Positions 1 to 8,128 of a stretch of DNA of 55,522 nt are shown here, piece after piece. The notes beneath the pieces are model-generated. The model was not told the DNA's origin, did not search any database, and saw only the letters and a list, made by a program, of their open reading frames with translations. Both the position numbers and the translations under genes were made by a program. Source of the stretch: Brenneria alni (GTDB taxonomy: Bacteria; Pseudomonadota; Gammaproteobacteria; Enterobacterales; Enterobacteriaceae); NCBI RefSeq assembly GCF_003666245.1, contig NZ_MJLZ01000029.1:1-55522 (forward strand), given 5' to 3'. The stretch's first letter is position 1, and the number at the start of each line of letters is the position of its first letter.

Positions 1-513
1 ATTTATTATCTCCCAGTAAAAAATTTTATCCAACTTGACATATTGGAATACAGATTGACTTACCGCATAAATATTAGCGCTTCCACTGCCAAAGTCATCT
101 AACCAAAGTAGATAGCGTTCATACAGTTTCGCAAGTAGAGGGTTACGTTTCCCATCATTAAGATTCGGAAAATTTTCGCTAATTTCCAGACGAATAAATG
201 GTAATTTATCCAGTAAAATTTTTGTATACGCATCCTGAGATAAAAACATCGCCATGGTGAAATCAATGTTTATCGATAGCAGTATATTGTTATCTATAAA
301 ATAGCATTTTTTCTCGGTGATAGATTCCAGTTGATCCAACAGTAACGTTTGTTTTTCAGATGTATTCATCTGCTGAATACGTTTTTCCGAATAGGGCCCC
401 TCATCATTAAACCGGGTAAGCAGTTCCATAGCGAATAGCCGATTCTGACAACTATAGATGGGCTCTATAACATAGTGCCTCGTAGCATATGAAATTGAAT
501 CGACAATCATCAT
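1..513 (-). CDS. EAL-domain protein, C-terminus outside the window
   Basis: This partial gene runs off the left edge; 171 codons are visible. Reading from the start it shows IEPIYS then MELLTR (the EAL position, here E-L-L), NIDF, RLEISE, LDDFGSGSAN and VKLDK. These match in order the EAL-motif glutamate, the metal-binding Asn, the second Glu, the DDFGTG loop and the catalytic Lys of cyclic-di-GMP phosphodiesterases. The residues usually needed for catalysis look kept, although EAL itself reads ELL. There is no N-terminal sensor or membrane domain, so it is a stand-alone cytoplasmic EAL protein of the type that often controls fimbriae (MrkJ-like, by recollection). Two adjacent ATG codons (513-511 and 510-508) follow GAGGAG; the second has the better spacing. 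A cluster of ATTGAT/GATCAA motifs lies just upstream. Confidence 0.8.
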   Translation of the reverse strand, partial: MMIVDSISYATRHYVIEPIYSCQNRLFAMELLTRFNDEGPYSEKRIQQMNTSEKQTLLLDQLESITEKKCYFIDNNILLSINIDFTMAMFLSQDAYTKILLDKLPFIRLEISENFPNLNDGKRNPLLAKLYERYLLWLDDFGSGSANIYAVSQSVFQYVKLDKIFYWEIIN

Positions 514-540
514 GACTCCTCGCTTGGGTATGTTTTGAAC

Positions 541-650
541 ATTATTGATCGATCTATAAAATTGATCAATATAAATATATTAACCCGTTAAATTGATTGA
601 TTGACCGATCAATCTCAATCGTTTGATAGGTCAAATCTTTGATCATTCTG
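541..650. promoter_or_regulatory. Cluster of ATTGAT / GATCAA motifs upstream of the EAL gene
   Basis: This AT-rich stretch holds at least six copies of TTGATC, GATCAA or ATTGAT in both orientations. They include the perfect palindrome ATTGATCAAT at 561-570 and an ATTGAT...ATCAAT pair at 596-613. It lies 28-137 bases upstream of the EAL gene start and could be a multi-site operator. The remaining 651-1032 is AT-rich and I see no gene in it. Confidence 0.35.
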
Positions 651-1032
651 AGAAAAAATTTTTATATGGGATTTGATAAAAAGAACAAATAATTTGAATG
701 AAAGTGTTCTCTATCGATGCCCTGAACAAGCCTGCGTGATTATCAATGGTTCTGATACTATCGTGAACAATAGCTATTTCTGGTCAGAGACTTTCAACAA
801 CTTGTAAGTTTAATCATCCATCAGAAGAGATATTTTTAGTTATTTATTATGCGGATATACGGGATAATTACAAAATATGGTGCACCTGCTACGGTCTTTA
901 CATGAGGATACATTGTTAAATGTGTTAATTATAAGTTTTATTAAGGGATTTTATTGATGGTTTTGTAACATGTTTTTCTGTCATCTTGTTTTGCTCATGG
1001 CACAGTATTCAAGTCGCAGTAGGTATTAATGC

Positions 1033-1203
1033 ATGAGTGGTTGTATCGTTGTTCAGAGCAGAAATATTTCAATTAACCTAAATCTAAAAGAGATAATTAC
1101 GTATGTTTTCGCAAGAAATAAACTCGTTGGTGTCGTTTCCAGCATTGTGAAAGGTGCGGTTAACAATGAGGTTGTCCTGACGTTGGATCATGGAAATTGC
1201 TGA
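1033..1203 (+). pseudogene. Remnant of a molbindin (Mop/TOBE-domain) gene
   Basis: A 56-codon frame ends at 1203. Its second half, from about 1108, reads FARNKLVGVVSSIVKGAVN and then NEVVLTLDHGN before the stop. This is the first half of a TOBE (Mop) domain, the small fold that binds molybdate or tungstate in molbindins, ModE and ModC. An intact molbindin begins M-S-x-S-A-R-N and is about 70 residues, so about 30 C-terminal residues are missing. An ATG at 1103 sits just before the homology but one base out of frame, which suggests a deletion at the start as well. The first 20 or so codons of the open frame look unrelated. I call it a decayed gene fragment. It could still encode a short peptide, but half a TOBE domain should not fold normally. 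Confidence 0.6.
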
Positions 1204-1215
1204 TGACCCTGATTA

Positions 1216-1446
1216 CTACTCTTTTGCGTGTGCGTCCTGATTCTTTTCCAGAATTGAAATGGCAGTCATCATCCCTTCTATGTCTTCTTTTTTTTTCATG
1301 TCCCTGAGTTGGACATACATGAGATCAAGCAACGTCCTCGTATTCATCGGCCTGCCTTGCTCACAAACCAACACGGCAGCCTGACCAATAATGGCCTCAA
1401 CACGTGAGCGCTGTGCCGGATACCAGGTTAAATTATGGATATGCAT
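1216..1446 (-). CDS. Small hypothetical protein (76 aa)
   Basis: I do not recognise a family. The 76-residue product is soluble, mixed-charge and largely helical, with a segment TRTLLDLMYVQLRDMKKKEDIEGMM that is probably one amphipathic helix; there is no signal peptide or membrane segment. The start is supported by GGAG eight bases before the ATG at 1446-1444. It is oriented against the neighbouring molbindin remnant and ends 13 bases from it. The shape, a short helical protein next to a regulator-type EAL gene, is like many small enterobacterial modulators, but that is only a resemblance. Coding status rests on the ribosome binding site and a plausible composition. Confidence 0.5.
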   Translation of the reverse strand: MHIHNLTWYPAQRSRVEAIIGQAAVLVCEQGRPMNTRTLLDLMYVQLRDMKKKEDIEGMMTAISILEKNQDAHAKE

Positions 1447-1885
1447 TGATTATCTCCGGCTTTTTTCGATGCGGTATCTTAACACCTTTTACCTTAAAGT
1501 ACGGGAAATGATATCCAACAGACAGGGCGGGAAAGAACCGGTTATATGGAAATAAATTTATACTTATCATCGGTATGAGTGGTTTTTTCCTGGCGCTTAC
1601 TTAAATGTTTCTGTCTTGAAAGGTTGTTTCTTTATCATTGATAGGTGTTTGTGATTCTTTGAAAGAAAGGCTTGCTATAAAAATTCGTTCGTGCGTTAAT
1701 AGCCTCATCGGCCTGGAATACAGACCTATTTATGAAAGACATTGTAATTAAGTGGTTCCTAGTTCAAGCGATGCACCCAGTCTCTTATCCGACGAATTTC
1801 CTTCTTATAAGTGCCCATAAGTAATCACTGTGACAGACCATCTCCGCCCTATAGTGGCTATCTAAATATATAAAGGAAATTCTCT
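1447..1885. other. Intergenic region and leader of the cold-shock gene
   Basis: There is no gene here. The stretch is AT-rich and must contain the promoter and leader of the CspA-family gene at 1886. Cold-shock mRNAs usually have long structured leaders. I could not identify a specific cold box with confidence. The ribosome binding site AAAGGAA precedes the ATG. Confidence 0.4.
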
Positions 1886-2104
1886 ATGTCTAATAAAATG
1901 ACTGGATTGGTAAAATGGTTTGATGCTGGTAAAGGTTTTGGTTTCATCACCCCGACTGACGGCAGCAAAGATGTATTCGTTCATTTCTCTGCCATTCAAG
2001 GCCAGGGTAACGATTACAAAAGCCTGGACGAAGGCCAAAAGGTAGAATTCAGTGTTGAAAGCGGCCAGAAAGGCCCATCAGCTGTGAATGTTAGCGTAAT
2101 CTAA
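1886..2104 (+). CDS. CspA-family cold-shock protein
   Basis: The 72-residue product is a single cold-shock domain, the usual size for CspA/CspC/CspE paralogues. The RNP1 motif KGFGFIT (residues 16-22) and RNP2 motif DVFVHFS (29-35) are intact, so it should bind single-stranded RNA or DNA as a chaperone. The opening [20 protein letters not shown] is like CspC/CspE/CspA of enterobacteria; I do not choose between them. Start: AAGGA lies seven bases before the ATG. A strong terminator follows at 2183, so it is monocistronic. The next gene is lpxP, whose E. coli counterpart is cold-induced, so the pair may share a cold-response theme without sharing a transcript. Confidence 0.93.
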   Translation: MSNKMTGLVKWFDAGKGFGFITPTDGSKDVFVHFSAIQGQGNDYKSLDEGQKVEFSVESGQKGPSAVNVSVI

Positions 2105-2182
2105 TGGTTTTCCGCTGATGATAACCGACTTGGCTTAATCGCTCTCGTCTGATTTCATTACTGAAAATACCTGATTATGTGT

Positions 2183-2216
2183 AAGCCCCTCAGATATTCT
2201 GAGGGGCTTAATTATT
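2183..2216 (+). terminator. Rho-independent terminator after the csp gene
   Basis: An 11-bp perfect stem (AAGCCCCTCAG, 2183-2193, with its complement at 2199-2209) has a 5-base loop and is followed by TTAATTATTT. It ends the cold-shock transcript. Confidence 0.85.
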
Positions 2217-2472
2217 TCTATTGTTACTATTCCTATCCTTATTCTGAATCGAGTATGATAGCCATCGCTGTTGCCGATTGGCCGGTTTAACTCGAGTTCT
2301 TCCAATGCCCTTCAATAATCAGCCTCAGATGCCTGGTGTTAACCTCAGGGTTTGAGACGGTTAGATTGAATTTCATACAACAGGGCAACTATATACAGTA
2401 GTTAGTGTCACAGTAGATGTAGCGCGACAGGGGAGTGATTCTTTATGCGGTACGTACTCTGACCACTTAAAG

Positions 2473-3405
2473 ATGAGTCTCATGAAAATTAAACAAAAAT
2501 TTACCAGGGCTTTACTCCATCCTCGTTACTGGATCACATGGTTCGGCCTCGGAATTCTGTTTCTGTTGGTTCAATTGCCTTATCCGCTGCTGATGAAAAT
2601 TGGCAGTAGTGCCGGGCGCTTCTCCCGTCTTTTTCTAAAACGCAGAGTGTCTATTGCCCGACGTAATCTGGAACTTTGTTTTCCCAATATTGCGGTTGCC
2701 GAACGGGAAGCGATGATCGTCGATAACTTCTCTTCACTGGGTATGGCGCTGGTGGAGACCGGAATGGCCTGGTTTTGGACGGACCGCCGCGTTCGCCACT
2801 GGTTTGATGTGTCAGGGTTGGAACATTTACAACAAGCCTGCATAAAAGAGCGCGGAGTAATGGTGATTGGCATTCACTTTATGTCGCTGGAACTGGGCGG
2901 CAGAGCGATGGGGCTGTGCCAGCCGATGATGGCGATGTATCGCCCCCACAACAACAAAGTGATGGAACTGGTGCAAACCTGGGGGCGTTCCCGCTCTAAC
3001 AAAGCGATGATCGATCGTAAGGATCTGCGTGGTATGGTGCGATCCCTGAAACAAGGTGAAGCCGTATGGTTTGCCCCGGATCAGGATTACGGCCCGAAAG
3101 GCAGTGTTTTTGCGCCATTCTTTGCCGTGAAGAAAGCGGCAACTACCAGTGGCACCTTCACCATTGCGCGGTTAGCTAAACCAGCAATGATTACAACGGT
3201 TCTGATCCGCAAGCCTGATGCTTCCGGGTATAAACTGGTAATCCAACCTGAGTTGAATGATTATCCGTATCATGACGAGCAGGAAGCGGCATGTTATATG
3301 AATAAAGTGATAGAAAAAGAAATCATGCGGGCGCCAGAGCAATATCTTTGGCTGCATCGCCGTTTCAAAACGCGGCCCACTGGTGAAGTCTCACTGTATG
3401 CCTGA
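2473..3405 (+). CDS. lpxP: Kdo2-lipid IVA acyltransferase, LpxP type (palmitoleoyl transferase)
   Basis: LpxL/LpxM/LpxP-family enzymes add a secondary acyl chain from acyl-ACP to Kdo2-lipid IVA on the cytoplasmic face of the inner membrane. The 310-residue length fits. An N-terminal membrane anchor spans about residues 20-38, and the catalytic HX4E motif is HFMSLE (H135, E140). Features closer to LpxP than LpxL include VRHWFDV, GLCQPMMAMYRPHNN, FAPDQDYGPKGS and the ending EQYLWLHRRFKTRP, by comparison with the E. coli proteins as I remember them. E. coli LpxP is made on cold shock and inserts palmitoleate in place of laurate; the adjacent cold-shock gene fits this. The first ATG (2473) has only a weak ribosome binding site, and the ATG at 2482 is an alternative. 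A hairpin follows at 3436. Confidence 0.85.
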   Translation: MSLMKIKQKFTRALLHPRYWITWFGLGILFLLVQLPYPLLMKIGSSAGRFSRLFLKRRVSIARRNLELCFPNIAVAEREAMIVDNFSSLGMALVETGMAWFWTDRRVRHWFDVSGLEHLQQACIKERGVMVIGIHFMSLELGGRAMGLCQPMMAMYRPHNNKVMELVQTWGRSRSNKAMIDRKDLRGMVRSLKQGEAVWFAPDQDYGPKGSVFAPFFAVKKAATTSGTFTIARLAKPAMITTVLIRKPDASGYKLVIQPELNDYPYHDEQEAACYMNKVIEKEIMRAPEQYLWLHRRFKTRPTGEVSLYA

Positions 3406-3435
3406 AAATAAGAATAGCCGCCGCAATGACTATTC

Positions 3436-3459
3436 CCGATCAGTTGCTTAACTGATCGG
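3436..3459 (+). terminator. Stem-loop after lpxP, possible terminator
   Basis: A 10-bp perfect stem (CCGATCAGTT and its complement) encloses the loop GCTT. No T-run follows immediately; a run of seven T lies about 20 bases further on. It may be a terminator or a 3-prime stabilising structure. Confidence 0.5.
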
Positions 3460-3642
3460 AATGACTTCTCCCGCCCATTTTTTTCCCCAGTGTCTGATAG
3501 CTGCTGCTTTTGAAGCCGATGTGGGCCTACACGGCAACTATAGGTAAATAGTCTTGATTAGCTGTTGAAATAGACGTTTGAGAAGCAGGATAATCGTTTG
3601 TTTCAAATAACCCGGCAAAATTTTGTGGCTGTGCACCGAACG

Positions 3643-3658
3643 AGCTAATCGTTTGCGT
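3643..3658 (+). promoter_or_regulatory. Candidate PurR operator upstream of ghxP
   Basis: AGCTAATCGTTTGCGT matches the PurR consensus ACGCAAACGTTTGCGT at 12 of 16 positions, with the right half perfect. Two further CGTTTG half-site-like copies lie at 3575-3580 and 3595-3600. It is 116 bases before the chosen ghxP start. E. coli ghxP is reported as a PurR target, which agrees, but the left half is poor. Confidence 0.45.
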
Positions 3659-3773
3659 ACACGGCCTTATGGTTCATGGCGTGTCGGCTGTGCTGACGCA
3701 TACCCTGTGCAAGGCTGGGAGAACCGCCTACGATTTACCTTATATAATGATGACATTTCAGGGGATATCCACC

Positions 3774-5141
3774 ATGTCAAATACCACTCGTCAGGCTGAT
3801 AGTGCGGCTCGTTCGCATGGTGCGCTTGATGCATTTTTTAAAATAACCCAGCGCGGAAGCAATGTACGCCAGGAAGTGTTGGCGGGGCTAACCACGTTTC
3901 TGGCCATGGTTTACTCGGTTATTGTTGTTCCGGGCATGTTGGGCAAAGCGGGTTTTCCTCCGACAGCGGTGTTTGTCGCAACTTGTCTGGTCGCCGGGTT
4001 GGGTTCATTGCTGATGGGGCTGTGGGCGAATCTGCCGATGGCCATCGGTTGTGCGATTTCCCTGACGGCTTTTACGGCGTTTAGCTTGGTATTGGGTCAG
4101 CAGATCAGCATTCCGGTTGCGCTGGGTGCGATTTTTCTGATGGGCATCCTGTTCACTCTTATTTCCGTCACCGGGATCCGTACCTGGATCTTGCGTAATC
4201 TTCCGCTTGGGGTAGCACACGGAACGGGGATCGGGATCGGTCTGTTCCTGTTGATTATTGCCGCCAATGGCATCGGTCTGGTGATTAAAAATCCGATTGA
4301 CGGCCTGCCAGTCGCATTAGGCGATTTTACTTCCTTCCCGGTTATCATGGCGTTGCTGGGGCTGGCCGCCACCATCGGCTTGGAAAAGCGTCGCGTGCCG
4401 GGGGGGATTTTGTTGGTCATCATGGTGATTTCCGTTATTGGCCTGATTTTCGATCCAAACGTGCAGTATAAAGGCTGGTTTGCCTTGCCAAGCCTGACGG
4501 GGGCCGACGGTACTTCACTGATTTTCAGTCTGGATATTATGGGCGCATTGCAACCGGTGGTTTTGCCCAGCGTTCTGGCGTTGGTCATGACGGCGGTATT
4601 TGATGCAACCGGCACGATCCGTGCAGTGGCAGGTCAGGCAAATCTGCTGGATAAAGACGGACAAATCATCAATGGCGGTAAAGCGCTGACGGCTGACTCC
4701 GTCAGCAGTATTCTCTCCAGCCTGGTAGGGACATCTCCGGCGGCGGTCTATATTGAATCCGCAGCGGGTACGGCGGCTGGCGGTAAAACCGGTCTGACTG
4801 CAACGGTAGTCGGCGTATTGTTCCTGCTGATTTTATTCCTGTCGCCGCTGTCTTATCTGGTTCCCGGCTATGCGACTGCGCCCGCGCTGATGTACGTCGG
4901 TTTGCTGATGTTGGGCAACGTGTCAAAACTGAACTTTGACGACTTTGTTGATGCGATGTCAGGTCTGGTTTGTGCGGTGTTTATCGTGCTGACCTGTAAC
5001 ATTGTTACCGGCATTATGCTGGGTTTCAGTTCACTGGTGCTGGGGCGTATTTTCTCTGGCGAATGGCGCAAGCTGAATATGGGCACTGTGCTTATCGCCG
5101 TTGCGCTGGTGGTGTTCTACGCCGGTGGCTGGGCGCTCTAA
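3774..5141 (+). CDS. ghxP: Guanine/hypoxanthine permease, NCS2 (AzgA-like) family
   Basis: This is an inner-membrane proton symporter for purine bases. The 455-residue product is very hydrophobic with many membrane segments. It carries stretches characteristic of the family: [21 protein letters not shown] at the first helix, [43 protein letters not shown] and [16 protein letters not shown]. It resembles E. coli GhxP (YjcD) along its length, and the downstream gene is yjcE, as in E. coli. The reading frame is open further up to an ATG at 3669, but I choose 3774: AGGGGAT precedes it and the protein then begins like GhxP. The alternative start would add 35 unlikely residues. A purine-repressor-like site lies upstream and a terminator follows ten bases after the stop. 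Confidence 0.9.
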   Translation: MSNTTRQADSAARSHGALDAFFKITQRGSNVRQEVLAGLTTFLAMVYSVIVVPGMLGKAGFPPTAVFVATCLVAGLGSLLMGLWANLPMAIGCAISLTAFTAFSLVLGQQISIPVALGAIFLMGILFTLISVTGIRTWILRNLPLGVAHGTGIGIGLFLLIIAANGIGLVIKNPIDGLPVALGDFTSFPVIMALLGLAATIGLEKRRVPGGILLVIMVISVIGLIFDPNVQYKGWFALPSLTGADGTSLIFSLDIMGALQPVVLPSVLALVMTAVFDATGTIRAVAGQANLLDKDGQIINGGKALTADSVSSILSSLVGTSPAAVYIESAAGTAAGGKTGLTATVVGVLFLLILFLSPLSYLVPGYATAPALMYVGLLMLGNVSKLNFDDFVDAMSGLVCAVFIVLTCNIVTGIMLGFSSLVLGRIFSGEWRKLNMGTVLIAVALVVFYAGGWAL

Positions 5142-5150
5142 ATCCTGTAT

Positions 5151-5169
5151 GGGGACATTGTCCCCTTTT
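5151..5169 (+). terminator. Terminator after ghxP
   Basis: GGGGAC-ATT-GTCCCC forms a 6-bp stem with a 3-base loop and is followed directly by TTTT. The rest of the gap, 5170-5473, is AT-rich with no convincing gene and contains the yjcE leader. Confidence 0.75.
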
Positions 5170-5473
5170 AGCTGGCTGACAAATCTGCTTATCCTTTTTT
5201 CTTCCGTCCAATTTCTGCTTTTTCCTATATCTTTAACACCGATTTGAATGTGTTATGGTTTCTTTTCTTGTCGGTAATCTCGCCGTTTCGCACAGATCCT
5301 TCATTTGTTATTGGTTAACACTTGATATGTAAAAATGTGGAAAAATATAAATTTCTCCACTCAAAAATTCATTTTAATGTCAGAATAATTGCGTTAAATA
5401 TTGGCAGTACGTCATGGAGCTGGCAGGCAGATAACTCACCTTTTAATGTAGCAGGAGATAGTCTAAGGACAGC

Positions 5474-7120
5474 ATGGAAATCTTTTTTACGATTCTTATT
5501 TTGACCCTGGTGGTCTCTTTGTCAGGGGTAGTTACACGGATTTTACCTTTTCAGATACCTCTGCCGTTAATGCAAATCGCCGTTGGCGCCATACTCGCCT
5601 GGCCCCAGTTTGGTTTGCACGTTGATTTCAATCCCGAGCTGTTTATGGTGTTGTTTATCCCGCCGCTGCTGTTTGCCGACGGTTGGAAGACGCCGACCCG
5701 TGAATTTCTGAATCACGGGCGCGAAATTATTGGGTTGGCGCTGGTTTTGGTATTGATTACCGTGGTGGGTGTCGGGTACTTCATCTACTGGATGATACCC
5801 GGAATGCCGCTGATTGCCGCTTTCGCGTTGGCCGCCGTGTTGTCGCCGACTGATGCCGTGGCGCTGTCCGGCATCGTGGGTGAAGATCGTATCCCGAAAA
5901 AACTGATGGGTATTCTCCAGGGCGAAGCGTTAATGAATGATGCTTCCGGTCTGGTATCGCTGAAGTTCGCCGTGGCGATTGCTATGGGGACGATGGTGTT
6001 CAGCGTTTCGGGTGCCACGCTGGCATTTATCAAAGTAGCGATGGGCGGGCTGCTGGCCGGTGTGGCGGTCACCTGGTTATATAGTAAATCATTGCGCATC
6101 ATCAGCCGCTGGAGCGGCAATGACGCGGCTACCCAAATTGTTTTGCTGCTGCTGTTGCCCTTTGCGGCCTATCTGATTGCCGAACATATCGGGGTTTCAG
6201 GCATTCTGGCGGCGGTCGCGTCCGGGATGACTATCGGCCAGTCCGGGGTTATCCGTAATGCGCCGTTGACGATGCGATTAAGGGCGAACGGCGTCTGGTC
6301 GATGCTGGAGTTTGTGTTCAACGGTATGGTGTTCATTATGCTGGGGCTGCAATTGCCGGGCATTCTGGAAACCTCGATTACCCAGGCGGAACTGGACCCG
6401 ACGGTTGAAACCTGGATGCTGTTTACCGACATCGCGGTCATTTATGTGGCGCTGTTGCTGCTGCGTTTTGGCTGGCTGTGGGTAATGAAAAGATACAGTA
6501 TGCATATCCAGAAAAAGAAGCCGATGGTGTTTGCCGAGTTCACGACGCGTGAACTGTGGATTGCCTCTTTTGCCGGCGTACGCGGCGCCATTACGCTGGC
6601 CGGTGTGCTTTCTATTCCTTTGTTGCTGACCGACGGCACGGCTTTCCCGTCACGTTACCAACTGGTGTTTATCGCCACCGGCGTTATCCTGTTTTCCCTG
6701 CTGTGCGGCGTAATGGCGTTGCCGTTACTGCTGCGCGGGATTGTGGTGGCGGATAAAGCGACTTACGCCAAAGAGGAACGGATGGCGCGCCGCGCCGCAG
6801 CGGAAGTGGCGATTAATAGCCTGCACAAAATGGAGGAGCGGTTGGTCGCCGACCGGGAAGAAAATATTGACGAGCAGGTGCTGAAAGAGGTCAGCGCCAG
6901 GGTGATAGGCAATTTGCGACGGCGGGTGGTGGATAAAGACGATCTGGATAATAGCCTGCTGATTGAAAACCTTGAGCGCCGTTTTCGCCTGACTGCTCTT
7001 AATTCGGAACGTGCGGAGCTTTATCACCTGCGCGCCACCCAGCAAATCAGTAATGAGACGTTGCAGAAAATGCTGCGCGAACTGGATTTACTGGAGGCGG
7101 TTTTAAGCGAAAGTGCGTAA
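5474..7120 (+). CDS. yjcE: CPA1-family Na+/H+ (cation/proton) antiporter YjcE
   Basis: This inner-membrane monovalent cation/proton exchanger has 548 residues, against 549 for E. coli YjcE as I recall it. About 12 membrane segments fill residues 1-420. They include the family signature FALAAVLSPTDAVALSGIVGE, with its acidic transport residue, then GEALMNDASGL, AEHIGVSGILAAVASGMT and SFAGVRGAITLAG. Residues 430-548 are a charged, probably helical cytoplasmic tail (RRAAAEVAINSLHKMEERL, LERRFRLTALNSERAEL). Start: AAGGA lies shortly before the ATG at 5474. It follows ghxP in the same order as in E. coli but has its own leader. The physiological role of YjcE is poorly defined, so ion preference is open. 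Confidence 0.88.
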   Translation: MEIFFTILILTLVVSLSGVVTRILPFQIPLPLMQIAVGAILAWPQFGLHVDFNPELFMVLFIPPLLFADGWKTPTREFLNHGREIIGLALVLVLITVVGVGYFIYWMIPGMPLIAAFALAAVLSPTDAVALSGIVGEDRIPKKLMGILQGEALMNDASGLVSLKFAVAIAMGTMVFSVSGATLAFIKVAMGGLLAGVAVTWLYSKSLRIISRWSGNDAATQIVLLLLLPFAAYLIAEHIGVSGILAAVASGMTIGQSGVIRNAPLTMRLRANGVWSMLEFVFNGMVFIMLGLQLPGILETSITQAELDPTVETWMLFTDIAVIYVALLLLRFGWLWVMKRYSMHIQKKKPMVFAEFTTRELWIASFAGVRGAITLAGVLSIPLLLTDGTAFPSRYQLVFIATGVILFSLLCGVMALPLLLRGIVVADKATYAKEERMARRAAAEVAINSLHKMEERLVADREENIDEQVLKEVSARVIGNLRRRVVDKDDLDNSLLIENLERRFRLTALNSERAELYHLRATQQISNETLQKMLRELDLLEAVLSESA

Positions 7121-7172
7121 GTCACGTCATTTGATATCGCTATCGCATTGATTTCTTTCTTTTCCTGTTAAT

Positions 7173-7193
7173 CCCACTGCCGAGGGCAGTGGG
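7173..7193 (+). terminator. Stem-loop after yjcE
   Basis: CCCACTGCC-GAG-GGCAGTGGG is a perfect 9-bp stem with a 3-base loop, 53 bases after the yjcE stop. It lacks a following T-run, so termination is uncertain. Confidence 0.5.
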
Positions 7194-7245
7194 GAGCCAG
7201 ACTTACTCTTGTCTTTCTCACTTTGTAAATGACTTGTCACTAAAT

Positions 7246-7264
7246 GATAATGATTGTTATTATC
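7246..7264. promoter_or_regulatory. Candidate Fur box upstream of the two-component system
   Basis: GATAATGATTGTTATTATC matches the 19-base Fur consensus GATAATGATAATCATTATC at 16 positions. It lies 153 bases before the response-regulator gene and downstream of yjcE, so its target is most likely the regulator operon. A GATATGA direct repeat (7323-7329, 7339-7345) lies between it and the gene. Confidence 0.55.
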
Positions 7265-7417
7265 CGTCTAATAATTTTCAGATGACATCTTTTGTTCATG
7301 CTCATGATGCGCTTGCAAGAGTGATATGAGCGTTGCCAGATATGACAACCTGAAATAATAAATGGGTATTATCCATAATTAAAATATGTGAATAGCGACA
7401 TTTAGCAGGGGAAAACA

Positions 7418-8128
7418 ATGCGCGTACTAGTAGTTGATGATGATTCTGTATTGTGCCATTGGCTGGGGTCTAAATTACATTCCCACGGTCATTCCTGTCG
7501 AATGGTTCATGATGGCGTACATGCATTAAAAGCCATAAAAGATGAAGTTTATGACGTGGTGCTACTGGACAGAATGCTGCCGATTATGGATGGATTTACT
7601 GTCCTGCGTGAATTGCAGGGATCGCGTCATCCTCCTATTATGCTGCTTTCCGCTTTGGATCGGGATGTCGATCGAGTGATGGGATTAGAACTTGGCGCGG
7701 AAGATTATCTCGGTAAGCCGTTTAATTTTAATGAATTAAGGCTACGTCTGGATATCATGGCGCGGCGTGGTATACGTCATGCGGATAATTCCTCAATTCT
7801 GACGTTTGAAGATCTGCAACTTGACCGTCTGCAACGGGTCGCCTGGCGCGGCGGTCAGCGTATTGATCTGACGGATAAAGAAATCAAATTATTGATTATA
7901 TTGATGGAAAATCCAGGCCAGGCAATTACGCGCACCATGCTGCTGGAGCGGGTATGGGGCTATCATTTCGATCCGCAGACCAATTTAATTGATGTTCACA
8001 TGTCGAAACTACGGGCAAAAATTGATAAAGGTTTCCCGCGTCCGTTAATCAAAACACTAAGAGCGATGGGGTATGCGTTAGGGTCTGTTGACAAGGATAG
8101 AACGGATGCTGGCAGCTACACTGAATAA
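7418..8128 (+). CDS. OmpR-family response regulator
   Basis: The 236-residue protein has an N-terminal receiver domain with acidic residues DDD at 7-9, phospho-acceptor D51 in LLDRMLP and conserved K100 in GKPF. A winged-helix DNA-binding domain of the OmpR/PhoB type follows from about residue 125 (LTDKEIKLLIILMENPG, TRTMLLERVWGY, VDVHMSKLRAKI-like). AGGGG lies before the ATG. The gene overlaps the sensor kinase gene by 23 bases, so the two are translationally coupled. It stands directly before the Tad pilus locus in the same orientation, and control of that locus is a reasonable inference from position. A Fur-like site upstream suggests iron could set its level. I do not assign it to a named system. 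Confidence 0.9.
   Translation: MRVLVVDDDSVLCHWLGSKLHSHGHSCRMVHDGVHALKAIKDEVYDVVLLDRMLPIMDGFTVLRELQGSRHPPIMLLSALDRDVDRVMGLELGAEDYLGKPFNFNELRLRLDIMARRGIRHADNSSILTFEDLQLDRLQRVAWRGGQRIDLTDKEIKLLIILMENPGQAITRTMLLERVWGYHFDPQTNLIDVHMSKLRAKIDKGFPRPLIKTLRAMGYALGSVDKDRTDAGSYTE

Noticed and set aside
4097-4615. 172-codon antisense frame within ghxP
   Set aside because: Composition is a shadow of a hydrophobic transporter (Pro/Arg/Ile-rich), with no recognisable domain and complete overlap with a strongly supported gene.
5322-5504. 60-codon frame overlapping the yjcE start
   Set aside because: It begins in the AT-rich leader and runs into yjcE in another frame; no homology.
7323-7345. GATATGA direct repeat as the response-regulator binding site
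   Set aside because: The 16-base spacing does not fit the 10-11-base phase usual for OmpR-type sites. Mentioned only as context.
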